DNA of 64,000 bases, from positions 1-64,000 of the forward strand of contig CAJUQD010000001.1 of the NCBI GenBank assembly GCA_910588105.1, written 5' to 3'. The position numbers and the translations under genes were made by a program. The notes beneath the pieces are model-generated. The model did not search any database. It saw nothing but the letters and a program-made list of their open reading frames with translations, and was not told the origin of the DNA. The stretch comes from an uncultured Oscillospiraceae bacterium. Lineage in GTDB: Bacteria > Bacillota > Clostridia > Oscillospirales > Oscillospiraceae. This document shows positions 25,366 through 33,059 of this stretch, piece after piece (within the stretch, counting starts at the first letter, position 1; each line of letters starts with the position of its first letter).

Positions 25366-25624
25366 TCATTTCCCACACTCCCGCTGAACCGCAACTAGGG
25401 CTTGTTTGAAAATTGTCAACACGCCCAATCGGCGGGCCTTTTTCCGCCGAGCTGCGTTGCTTTGCCTTGAAATACACAAAGTATTTCTGCGCCAAATCGC
25501 CTTGCCCGGCGAAAAAATCCCTTGCCGCTGGGCATAGTGCCAATTTTCAAACGGCGCCTAGCCGTTCGATTGCGTCCTCTGAAGCGCTGAATAGCTTTAG
25601 ATATAGCTGTTTATAGTCTGTCAT
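25366..25624 (-). pseudogene. Small gene of 31 codons split by a MITE
   Basis: From an ATG at 25624, preceded by AAGGTGAT, the minus strand reads MTDYKQLYLKLF, then SASEDAIERL, and runs into the MITE, stopping at 25547. If the MITE and one TA copy are removed, the frame continues as VAVQRECGK and a stop at 25366, giving 31 residues. The pattern (MTDYK..., AIExL, Q-x-ECG) resembles small hypothetical proteins I have seen in other Clostridia that often end in ECEELY; that similarity is from memory. It is divergent from the XRE gene and shares its operator region. The function is unknown. Confidence 0.65.
25396..25560. mobile_element. MITE copy 2 (161 bp plus flanking TA), inserted in a small gene
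   Basis: A non-coding element with terminal inverted repeats. The left end is GGGCTTGTTTGAAAATTG and the right end, reversed, is GGCGCCGTTTGAAAATTG, agreeing in their inner 11 bases. It is flanked by TA at 25396-25397 and 25559-25560. Its interior closely matches the copy at 999-1162, and no transposase is encoded. Removing the element with one TA restores an open reading frame across the site, which fixes the insertion boundary well. Confidence 0.88.
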
Positions 25625-25652
25625 ACGCATCACCTTATCCTGTTGTAGTTAA

Positions 25653-25680
25653 ATTTTACCTTTTTGTAAATAGGTAAATT
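25653..25680. promoter_or_regulatory. Putative XRE operator in the divergent intergenic region
   Basis: ATTTTACCT (25653-25661) and AGGTAAATT (25672-25680) form an inverted repeat (8 of 9) with a 10-bp spacer, between the XRE gene and the divergent split gene. This is the usual place for autoregulation. Confidence 0.5.
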
Positions 25681-25694
25681 CAACCTGGGGCATC

Positions 25695-25940
25695 ATGATA
25701 TTGGTGATGAATATGTACCTGAGAATTCGTAATTTACGGGAAGATGCCGACTTCACGCAGAAGCAGATTGCGGAGCTTCTGAGCACCAACCAGTCCAATT
25801 ATTCAAAAACTGAGCGTGGCGTAAAGGCCCTTTCTCTGGAGGAGGCTGTCACGCTGGCCCAATTCTACAAAACCAGCGTGGACTATATTGTGGGCCTGAC
25901 AGATGAACGCTATCCCTACCCCAGATCCCGCCGGAAATAG
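25695..25940 (+). CDS. XRE-family helix-turn-helix regulator
   Basis: An 81-residue (75 if the ATG at 25713 is used) single-domain Cro/C1-type DNA-binding protein. The HTH core is FTQKQIAELLSTNQSNYSKT with the usual ERGVKALSLEEAVTLAQFYK and VDYIVGLTDE tail, close to SinR/Xre-like repressors. No site clearly decides between the starts; 25695 follows a weak TGGGG. It has an inverted repeat in its promoter region and probably represses itself and perhaps the divergent small gene. Confidence 0.88.
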   Translation: MILVMNMYLRIRNLREDADFTQKQIAELLSTNQSNYSKTERGVKALSLEEAVTLAQFYKTSVDYIVGLTDERYPYPRSRRK

Positions 25941-25941
25941 C

Positions 25942-25969
25942 TTGCATTTTTTCGCCCGTCTGCTATAAT
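25942..25969 (+). promoter_or_regulatory. Promoter of the HENEH-motif protein gene
   Basis: TTGCAT (25942-25947), a 16-bp spacer and an extended -10, TGCTATAAT (25961-25969), just after the XRE stop codon. Confidence 0.75.
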
Positions 25970-26014
25970 GGTATCAAGATTTGTTTGCCCATTCCCATAC
26001 CATGAGGTGATCTT

Positions 26015-26785
26015 ATGCTAAACGGTATTTCCGCCATGAGCCCCTGGTCCTCCTACGGTGTCTACGGCGCGTCCTACGCCGGCCGCGTCGCCCAAGCCCA
26101 GGGCCCGGACAGGGCCCAGTCTGTCCAGCGTCCTTCCGCGGTGTGGACGGCCCGCAGGGCCGCCCAGCCCGGCGCCCCCGTCCAGCCCGTCACCCCCGTC
26201 AGGGCGGTGAACGGCGACGAGAGGAAGCCCGGCCAGTTCTCCCTGAACATCCGGGAAGGGGCCGACCCTGTGGAGATGGCGGTGCGTATGCGCATCAAAT
26301 ATATGGGCGGCGACCCTGCCCAGCAGGGGGCAGCCCAGGCGGCGGGTGCGGACAAGGCCCAGGCCCCCGGACTGAAAAAGGCGGGCGCCCAGGGTGCGGA
26401 TCCCGCCAGCAAGGCCAAGAGCGCCCAGGAGGTCATGGAAGAGGGCGAGTGCCAGACCTGCAAGGAGCGCAAGTACCAGGACGGCTCCGACGATCCCGGC
26501 GTGTCCTTCAAAGCGCCTACCAATATCGCCCCTGAGCAGGTGGCCTCCGCCGTGCGGGGCCACGAAAACGAGCACGTGGTCCGGGAGCAGGTCAAGGCCC
26601 GCCAGGAAAACCGAAAGGTGGTCAGCCAGTCGGTCACTTACCACACCGCCATCTGCCCGGAGTGCGGTAAGGCCTATGTCTCCGGCGGCACTACCCGCAC
26701 CGTCACCAAGGCCGACAACAGCCAGCAGGCCGGTCAGCAGAGTGGGCGGCAGGACCCCCGCATCCCCTTCTCCGCCGTGGCGTAA
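26015..26785 (+). CDS. Putative SprA-related zinc-metalloprotease-like protein
   Basis: A 256-residue protein with a low-complexity Ala/Gln/Pro-rich first half (to about residue 140). The C-terminal domain has CQTCKERKYQDGSDDPG, then VRGHENEHVVREQVKA, an HExxH motif (HENEH), and CPECGKAYVSGGTT. The CxxC pairs may bind a second zinc. It resembles the SprA-related family of putative metalloproteases (from memory), whose role is unknown. The start follows a strong GAGGTGATC site and its own extended promoter. There is no signal peptide; a flexible head with a metal domain might suggest an exported motility-linked substrate, but nothing here proves it. Confidence 0.7.
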   Translation: MLNGISAMSPWSSYGVYGASYAGRVAQAQGPDRAQSVQRPSAVWTARRAAQPGAPVQPVTPVRAVNGDERKPGQFSLNIREGADPVEMAVRMRIKYMGGDPAQQGAAQAAGADKAQAPGLKKAGAQGADPASKAKSAQEVMEEGECQTCKERKYQDGSDDPGVSFKAPTNIAPEQVASAVRGHENEHVVREQVKARQENRKVVSQSVTYHTAICPECGKAYVSGGTTRTVTKADNSQQAGQQSGRQDPRIPFSAVA

Positions 26786-26795
26786 GCAGAAAAAG

Positions 26796-26820
26796 GAGCT
26801 TCGGGAAATTCCCGAAGCTC
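26796..26820. terminator. Bidirectional terminator, HENEH protein gene and MATE gene
   Basis: A 10-bp hairpin (26796-26805 with 26811-26820), TTTT on the plus side and AAAA on the other, between convergent genes. Confidence 0.85.
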
Positions 26821-26825
26821 TTTTC

Positions 26826-28226
26826 TTATGCCCTGGCGGCCTTTTTCAGCACCCGCCGGGAGATAGTTTCCAGGGAGGCCGTAGGATTGCTCCGCCGCAG
26901 CCGGGCGATGCAGCCCAAACAGGCGGGGATGAGGAACAGATCCGCGCAGATCCACGCCGCCGGGGAGGCAAAGCAGGCGGCGTTATAACCCATACCGGGC
27001 ACGAAGAACCAGCCCACCACAGTGCGGGCGATCATCTCCAGCACCCCCGCCAGGATGGCGAGGACGCTGAAGCCCATGCCCTGGATGGAAAAGCGGAGGA
27101 TATTCACCAGGGCCAGGGGGAAGAAGAACGCGGTCTGGACAATGATATACTGGCAGGTCAGGCCCAGCAGCAGCCCCAGCTGGGGATCGGACGAGCTGAG
27201 AAACAGCATGGTGCTCTGGGTCGCGAAGAGGAGCATGCCCACCAGGGCGATGGCCGAGTAGCCCGCGCCCAGCACAGAGCAGGCCCGCACCCCCTGGGGC
27301 AGGCGGTCCAGCTGCCCCGCGCCCACATTTTGGCCGCAATAGGTAGCCATGGCGGCCCCCATGGCGTCAAAGGGGCATGCCAGCAACTGGTACACCTTAC
27401 CGGCGGTGGCTACAGCGGACACGTAAACGCTGCCCAGGCCATTGACGGCGGTCTGCATCACGATGGAGCCAATGGCGGTGATGGAGTATTGCAGGCCCAT
27501 GGGCAAACCCATGGCGCAAAGCGCCTTGCAGGCGTCAGCATCGGGCCGCCCCTCCTCCCGGGTAATTCGGAGAATGGGGAAGCGCTTCACCATATACACA
27601 AGGCACGCCACACCGGACACCGCCTGGGACACCACCGTGGCGATGGCCGCCCCGGCCACGCCCCAATCCAGCAGCAGGATGCACGCCAGATCCAGCACGA
27701 TGTTCAGCCCTGCGGACAGGGCCAGAAAGTACACCGGGGTCCGGCTGTCCCCCAGGGCGCGGATGATGGAGGCCAGCAGGTTATACAGGAACACCACCGG
27801 TATGCCCATGAAGATGATGAAGATATAGGCGTTGGCGTCGGCAAAGAGGTCTGCGGGCGTGTCCATCGCGGTGAGGATATCCCGGCAGAGAATGCCGGTG
27901 GCCACGGTGAGCACAAAGGCGATGACAGCGGACAGGTAGGCAGCGTTGGCCACGTACCGGCGCATCTGGGGGTAGTCCTTGGCGCCCATCCGCTGGGCCA
28001 CGGGGATGGCGAAGCCGGAGCACACCCCCAGGCAGAAGCCTATGACGAAAAAGTTGATGGAGCCGGTGGAGCCCACAGCCCCCAGGGCCTGGGAGCCCAG
28101 CAGCTTGCCCACAATCATGGCGTCCACCATGTTATAGAGCTGCTGGAACAGCAACCCCAGCAGGGTGGGCACGGTAAAGCCCAGGATCAGCCGCATGGGG
28201 CTGCCCGAGGTAAGGTCTTTGGTCAT
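26826..28226 (-). CDS. MATE-family efflux transporter
   Basis: A 466-residue multidrug/toxin extrusion protein with 12 hydrophobic helices in two homologous halves. It starts TKDLTSGSPMRLILGFTVPT, typical of clostridial MATE pumps, with LFQQLYNMVDAMIVGKLLG in helix 1-2 and YCGQNVGAGQLDRLPQGVRA at the half-way loop. It exports cationic compounds in exchange for Na+ or H+. The start follows GGAAGGAGG. It is monocistronic, with its own promoter and a leader that can form a CTGGGGC/GCCCCAG hairpin. Confidence 0.93.
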   Translation of the reverse strand: MTKDLTSGSPMRLILGFTVPTLLGLLFQQLYNMVDAMIVGKLLGSQALGAVGSTGSINFFVIGFCLGVCSGFAIPVAQRMGAKDYPQMRRYVANAAYLSAVIAFVLTVATGILCRDILTAMDTPADLFADANAYIFIIFMGIPVVFLYNLLASIIRALGDSRTPVYFLALSAGLNIVLDLACILLLDWGVAGAAIATVVSQAVSGVACLVYMVKRFPILRITREEGRPDADACKALCAMGLPMGLQYSITAIGSIVMQTAVNGLGSVYVSAVATAGKVYQLLACPFDAMGAAMATYCGQNVGAGQLDRLPQGVRACSVLGAGYSAIALVGMLLFATQSTMLFLSSSDPQLGLLLGLTCQYIIVQTAFFFPLALVNILRFSIQGMGFSVLAILAGVLEMIARTVVGWFFVPGMGYNAACFASPAAWICADLFLIPACLGCIARLRRSNPTASLETISRRVLKKAARA

Positions 28227-28302
28227 AATGATTGCCTCCTTCCAAAGGCGGGTTCACAGTGTATTGCCTCCCTGGGGCCCATCAAGCCCCAGCTTTCGCA
28301 CT

Positions 28303-28330
28303 ATTATAGCCGCTTCTCCCAGGAAAACAA
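28303..28330 (-). promoter_or_regulatory. Promoter of the MATE transporter gene
   Basis: On the minus strand TTGTTT (28325-28330), a 16-bp spacer and TATAAT (28303-28308), followed by a leader of about 70 bp. The rest of the 28227-28535 gap holds only an AT-rich stretch and the hairpin at 28447-28488. Confidence 0.7.
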
Positions 28331-28446
28331 GAGGGTTTTTTCACAATTATTTCTTCTCTTTTTTAGCTTAAATCGGTAGTTTACCAGTTATGTTTCCGTA
28401 AACAGTATAAATCTAATTGTCTCCCTCGATTGCTTTTGTGCAAAAC

Positions 28447-28488
28447 GCCAGTGTCCCGCACCTCCTCGGGGAGGTGCGGGACACTGGC
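28447..28488 (-). terminator. Long perfect hairpin, probable terminator of the surface-protein block
   Basis: A 19-bp perfect stem with a 4-base loop, followed on the minus strand by CGTTTT. It lies 48 bp after the stop of the last gene of the 28.5-40.8 kb block. Confidence 0.7.
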
Positions 28489-28535
28489 AGCTTGGGCTCG
28501 CACATCTGAATCCTTCGACTTGTTGGCAAGGCTCC

Positions 28536-29237
28536 TTACATCTCGTCCCGGTCCTTCTGGTTCCTGATTTCCTCCCGCTGGACAATGAAAATAGCCCTCA
28601 GCAGGCGGTCCTGCTCCTTGGGGGGAAGCGACTCAAACTGGCAGCCATAGCGGATGATCCCCATATCCGGCTCCCCCACCCGCCGCACCTGGCAGCTGAA
28701 GCTGAAGGGTTCAACCCCCTCGGCCAGGTAAATCCCGGTAATGGACAGCCGGTCGTTCACCTGATACTCCTCCCGGCTGGAAATCAGCATCCCACCGGCG
28801 CTCACGTCCAGGATCTGGCAGGGCGCCGCCTTTTTGGCAGGCCCATTGATCCCGGCCCGGCGGGAACACAGCGCCGCCGTGTCCGGGCTGATGCTCTGGC
28901 GGAAGAAGGCCCTCTGCTCCTGGTTATACTTGCTCTCCAGCCGGTCCACCTTCCAAATCAGGTTTGTGCTGCCGCACACACGGGCATTGACCACCACGCT
29001 GCCCCGCTCCCCCTGGAAGTAGCGCAGCTTGATCTCCCTGTTGTACATCACCGGCGGAAGGCTGTCCCCCTTGGCCTCCCGGAGGACAACCGCCCCGTTG
29101 CGCACCGTTTCCACCTTTCCCACAAAGGTCAGGCGGTTCTCCATGGTCAGCACTTCCACCGTCATGTCTGGGTGCAGTCCAAAGGTTGACGATATGTCCA
29201 CCTGGGGGAACTGCTCTGTATCGGGTAACTGATTCAT
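28536..29237 (-). CDS. PilZ-domain protein (YcgR-like)
   Basis: A 233-residue cytosolic protein. Residues 1-105 look like the N-terminal YcgR-type beta domain (TVEVLTMENRLTFVGKVETV). The PilZ domain begins with RAFFR, the R-x-x-x-R cyclic-di-GMP arginines, and carries DVSAGG, the D/N-x-S-x-x-G motif; both key signatures are present. YcgR-like proteins brake flagellar motors or regulate surface functions when cyclic-di-GMP rises. It is the last gene of a minus-strand block after two SLH surface proteins. The start follows AAAAGGAG. Confidence 0.88.
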   Translation of the reverse strand: MNQLPDTEQFPQVDISSTFGLHPDMTVEVLTMENRLTFVGKVETVRNGAVVLREAKGDSLPPVMYNREIKLRYFQGERGSVVVNARVCGSTNLIWKVDRLESKYNQEQRAFFRQSISPDTAALCSRRAGINGPAKKAAPCQILDVSAGGMLISSREEYQVNDRLSITGIYLAEGVEPFSFSCQVRRVGEPDMGIIRYGCQFESLPPKEQDRLLRAIFIVQREEIRNQKDRDEM

Positions 29238-29274
29238 AGTCCCGTCTCCTTTTCCTCTTCCTTGCGGGCGGCGG

Positions 29275-32200
29275 TCACATAGTCATTACAAAGTGGAGGA
29301 TCACCGCGATTTCCGCCCGGGTGATGTCGCTGCGGGGATTCAGGCGGCCCCGGTTATCCCCGTTCACCGCGCCCAGGCGCACCAGGGTTCCCACCGCATC
29401 CCGGGCGTAGCTGGCCACTTCCCGGCTGTCCACAAACCGGGACAGGTCCACCGACGAGCCGTTGCCCAGGTTCCAGCCCGCGGCTGTGAGGGCGTTTTTA
29501 ATCATCACCATGGCATCCTGCCGGGTCAGCGAACTGTTGGGCCTGAAGTTCACACCGTCCCCGTTGACAATACCCAAGCGTTTGGCCGTAGCCACCGCGT
29601 TGGCGTAATAGGCGTTGGTGGGCACGTCGGCAAAGCTGTAGCCGCTGCCGCCGGTGAAGTCGAATGCCCGGCACAGCATCAGCACAAAGTCCCGGCGCAG
29701 CATCTTCCGATTGGGCCCATACTGGCCCGGGGCCACGCCGTTGGTCACGTCGTTGGCATAGAGGTAGTCCACTGCGGCCGCGGCCCAGGCGTGCTTGCCC
29801 ATGTCGGTAAAATAGCGGGACGTGCCGCTGCTGCTCAGGTTGAAGTTGATCCGCCCGTTCACCCGCTCGCCAGTGGTGCTGTAGCCGGTATAGGTCACCG
29901 TGGCCGTCCCCTGGGCCCCGCCCCGGGGTACGAAATACAGCTGGTCAATGCTGGGATTTCCCGAGCAGTAGTACCGTCCCCCCACGTTGGCCAAGGTGCC
30001 CGACCCAAACCCGCTGTAGTTGGCGTACAACTGGCCCAGGGTAGACGCGGGCAGGCCGGTAATCTCAATATAGGACAGCTCCCGGCTGAGCACCGGATTG
30101 CAGGCGTTGCGCAGGGTGGCGGAGCTCAGGCGGATGGGGCTGGCGTTGCTGCTGCTGTAATTCACATCGCTGGGGGACGGATCGCTCACCTGAACGGAAA
30201 CCGAGCCGGTGAAGCTCTGGCCGTTGATGGCATAGCCGGTGTAATTGAAACGGGCCACGCCGGTGAAGTTAGAGGCCGCCACAAAGGAGATATTGCCGAT
30301 CAGGTTCTGATAGCCGCCGCCGGTGTAGTAGTAGGACGTGCCGCTATACACTTGGTTGCCGTAGCTGCTGCCGCTGTAATAGTTGTAATACAGCGTCCCC
30401 TGGTTGTAGCTGGGCAGCTGGAACTGCACATAATTCAGGGCGGCCCCCGTGGCGGATATGCTGGCGCTGTTGAAGTCGTTGGCCTGCAGGGCCGCAGGCT
30501 TGCCCTTGTAGGCGGTGTACTGGATGTTCTGGGCCACGCCGGGGCCATAGCCGTTCAGCCTAATGAGTACCGTCCCGGCAAAGGAGGCCCCGTTGACGCC
30601 GATGCCGGTAAAGGGGATCGACACCGTGTCCGAGGCGGTGGCCGCGGGTACAAAGCATACGCTGCCGATTCCCGGTGTCCCATTGCGATAATAGTTGGTC
30701 CCGGCGCTCACCGGGGTATTGTAGCTGCCGCCGTAGTAGTTATAGTACAGCGTGCCCTGGCTGGCCGGCGGCAGCTGGAAGCGCACATAGCTCAGCATCT
30801 CGTTGGTAGCCGTGTAGCAGGCCATGCTGAAGTCGCCGGCCTGGAAGTACACCGGGGCAAGCTTACTGCCGGAATAGTTCACCAAGCCCTGTCCGGACTG
30901 GGCGCTGGCATTGATGGTCACCTGCCCGGTAAAGGGCGTCCCCCCCTGGGGGTAGGCCCGGTAGCTCACGATGACCGTCCCCGAATAGCCCTGGGCCGGG
31001 ACAAAGCTCACGTTGTCCAGGCGGTTGCTGCCGTAGCTGCGGTATTGGGTATCGGCGCTCACCCGTTCGCCGTAGCCCCCCACATAGCCGTAATACAGCG
31101 TCCCATAGGCGGAGGAGGGCAGATAGAAGGTGACGTAGTCCAGGCCCCGGCCCGTCCGGGCCATGCAAACCGCCTCAAAGTCCGCCGACTGGAAGCGGGC
31201 GGGCTGCTCCCCGCTGGCGCTGTAGGCGATGCCGCCGGACGCGCCCGTGCCGCTCACCGGCACCCGGATGATGCCGCTGAACGCCTGGCCGCTGGCCGTC
31301 CACGCGGTGTAGCTGATGTCCACGCTGCCGGTGGTGGTGGCCCTGGGCACAAAGGACACCTGGTTCAGCGCCAGCAGGCCCTGGGCCCCGCTCACATAAT
31401 ACTGCTCCGTACCGCCCACGCCCGCCCCCGGGTCCGCCTCGGATACATAGCCGTAGTACAGCACGCCCTGGGCGGTGGGCACCGACAGGTTGGTCACATA
31501 GCTCAGCGGGCTCTGGTACTTGTGCTGGGCCAGGGAGTTGAGGACGCTGGCCACAGTGCCCGAATAGGAGGGCTGGCCGGGGTTATTCACGTCAAACACG
31601 GTGGACGCGCCGGCGGTGGCCATGTTCAGCGGGCGGCCCGCGGCCACATTGGCCGTCCGAATCAGCCCGCTGGTATCCTCGGACACGGTAACTACACACT
31701 CAGCCAAATACTGGCCGTCCTTTGTGGTGGCGGTAATTTTGGTGGTGCCCTGGCTCCGGCCCGTCACAACGCAGTCACCGCCGCTGCCGGTGACCGAGGC
31801 AATGTCCCCGCGCTCGCTCCTCCACTCAATCGCCTGGCCCACCGCCTCGCCGAAGCCCGGCTTGGTCACCGCCAGGGTTTCCGTTTTGCCCACGGTCACG
31901 CTCAGGGTAGGCTTGTTCATGGTGATGCCGGAGATCACCAGGTCGAAGGCGTCCGTCAAAACCTTTGTGCCGCTGGTCACCGTCACCGTGATGGTGGTCT
32001 TGCCGGGCTGTGTCCCCCGCTTGACCAGCCCCGTTACGGGGATGGCGGCGTCCGCCTCTACCGGCGTCACGGTGGCCACGGCCTCGTTGGAGCTTTTCCA
32101 CTCCACCTTGTCCACCGTGGCCCCGTCCGGCTTCAGCACCGCCGTGTACTGCCAGGTTTTGTTCAGATCCTTGGCGTTCTTCTGGTCATCGTCTATGGTA

Positions 32201-32994
32201 AAGCCCAGGCTGGTGGCCTCCACCAGCGCCTTTTGCACCGTCACCACACATTTGGCCTCTTTGCCGCTCCCATCCTTCGCCCTGGCGGTGATGGTGGCCG
32301 TGCCCTCCCGGACGGCACTGACGGTGGCGGTCTTGTTGTCGCCCCCGCTCCCCGTGACGGCTGCCACCGTCGGATCGCTGCTCTCCCACGCAAGCTCCTT
32401 GCTGCTGGCGTTGGCGGGCTCCACCGTGGCGGTCAAGAGCCCGCTCTCACCCGCCCTGAGGGTGAGGGCGGCGGGGTCCAGGGACACGCCGCTCTCACCC
32501 GCCCTGAGGGTGAGGGCGGCGGGGTCCAGGGACACGCCGGTGACGGGGACGTTGGCAGCGGCGCTGGTGACGGACACCTTCATCGTGTCGGTCACCACAT
32601 CCGTGTTGTCGGTTTTGTTAACCAGCGTGGCGGTAACTAAATAATCCCCCGCCTGGGCGGGCGCGGTCATTGTGGTTTCAAAAGAATCGCCGGAAACCGG
32701 GTTAAAGGTGAGTGAACTGGTTACCACACTGGAGCTGGTCCATGTGAGGGTGCCGGCGCCCGCATTCCAATCCTGGCCCGCAAACTCAATTTTCAGCTTC
32801 GCCGTCCCGCCGGACTTTATTTGCAGCGTGTCGGTCGCGTTATCATAGTAGCCATCGGTAAACTGGTCCGCCGTGATTTGGATGCTGGTGCCCCCCTCGC
32901 CGGGGGCCGCCCACGCGGGCGTGACCGTCAGGGACAGCGCCATGGCAAGCGCCAGCACCAACGCGCCGAAACGGCGCAAAAAAACATGTTTCAT
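29275..32994 (-). CDS. SLH-anchored surface protein with Big_2 domains and five Tyr-rich repeats
   Basis: A 1239-residue secreted protein. A signal peptide ends near AWA in residues 1-30. Residues about 150-440 hold bacterial Ig-like Big_2 domains (VTGVSLDPAALTLRAGESG, VTVSEDTSG). Five repeats of about 118 residues follow, each built around LSYVxFxLP, GTLYYNY, ISFVPA and YTGY. Three SLH motifs form the C-terminus (YFTDMGKHAWAAAAVDYL, YSFADVPTNAYYANAVATAK, and SRFVDSREVASYARDAV), which should bind pyruvylated wall polymer. A perfect 48-bp tandem duplication near its 5' end repeats 16 residues. I do not know the repeat family. It follows another SLH protein gene by 65 bp. Confidence 0.88.
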   Translation of the reverse strand: MKHVFLRRFGALVLALAMALSLTVTPAWAAPGEGGTSIQITADQFTDGYYDNATDTLQIKSGGTAKLKIEFAGQDWNAGAGTLTWTSSSVVTSSLTFNPVSGDSFETTMTAPAQAGDYLVTATLVNKTDNTDVVTDTMKVSVTSAAANVPVTGVSLDPAALTLRAGESGVSLDPAALTLRAGESGLLTATVEPANASSKELAWESSDPTVAAVTGSGGDNKTATVSAVREGTATITARAKDGSGKEAKCVVTVQKALVEATSLGFTIDDDQKNAKDLNKTWQYTAVLKPDGATVDKVEWKSSNEAVATVTPVEADAAIPVTGLVKRGTQPGKTTITVTVTSGTKVLTDAFDLVISGITMNKPTLSVTVGKTETLAVTKPGFGEAVGQAIEWRSERGDIASVTGSGGDCVVTGRSQGTTKITATTKDGQYLAECVVTVSEDTSGLIRTANVAAGRPLNMATAGASTVFDVNNPGQPSYSGTVASVLNSLAQHKYQSPLSYVTNLSVPTAQGVLYYGYVSEADPGAGVGGTEQYYVSGAQGLLALNQVSFVPRATTTGSVDISYTAWTASGQAFSGIIRVPVSGTGASGGIAYSASGEQPARFQSADFEAVCMARTGRGLDYVTFYLPSSAYGTLYYGYVGGYGERVSADTQYRSYGSNRLDNVSFVPAQGYSGTVIVSYRAYPQGGTPFTGQVTINASAQSGQGLVNYSGSKLAPVYFQAGDFSMACYTATNEMLSYVRFQLPPASQGTLYYNYYGGSYNTPVSAGTNYYRNGTPGIGSVCFVPAATASDTVSIPFTGIGVNGASFAGTVLIRLNGYGPGVAQNIQYTAYKGKPAALQANDFNSASISATGAALNYVQFQLPSYNQGTLYYNYYSGSSYGNQVYSGTSYYYTGGGYQNLIGNISFVAASNFTGVARFNYTGYAINGQSFTGSVSVQVSDPSPSDVNYSSSNASPIRLSSATLRNACNPVLSRELSYIEITGLPASTLGQLYANYSGFGSGTLANVGGRYYCSGNPSIDQLYFVPRGGAQGTATVTYTGYSTTGERVNGRINFNLSSSGTSRYFTDMGKHAWAAAAVDYLYANDVTNGVAPGQYGPNRKMLRRDFVLMLCRAFDFTGGSGYSFADVPTNAYYANAVATAKRLGIVNGDGVNFRPNSSLTRQDAMVMIKNALTAAGWNLGNGSSVDLSRFVDSREVASYARDAVGTLVRLGAVNGDNRGRLNPRSDITRAEIAVILHFVMTM
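29815..31665 (-). repeat. Five tandem protein repeats of about 118 residues in the SLH protein
   Basis: The coding segment contains five diverged copies, sharing a core of LxYVxFxLP, GTLYYxYY, a Tyr-containing linker, ISFVPA, YTGYxxxGxxFxGxV. The first copy is the most divergent. The approximate limits were set by aligning the motifs by eye. Confidence 0.75.
32443..32538 (-). repeat. Perfect 48-bp tandem duplication in the SLH protein gene
   Basis: Copies at 32443-32490 and 32491-32538 are identical and in frame. Each encodes 16 residues (VSLDPAALTLRAGESG), at the start of the first Big_2 domain. Confidence 0.95.
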
Positions 32995-33022
32995 AAGCCG
33001 TACTCCTTTGAGTTCATGCTGG

Positions 33023-33053
33023 AAGCCGGGGGGCGGGGTGCGCCCCCCGGCTT
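33023..33053 (-). other. Intercistronic GC hairpin between the two SLH genes
   Basis: A 12-bp stem (33023-33034 with 33042-33053) lies just after the stop of the upstream SLH gene, with no T tract. It could reduce read-through or protect the upstream message. Confidence 0.5.
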
Positions 33054-33059
33054 GGGTGG

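Noticed and set aside
28447..28488. The long perfect hairpin as a REP-type repeat
   Set aside because: I saw no second copy in the window, and a TTTT tract follows it on the minus strand, so a terminator is the simpler reading.
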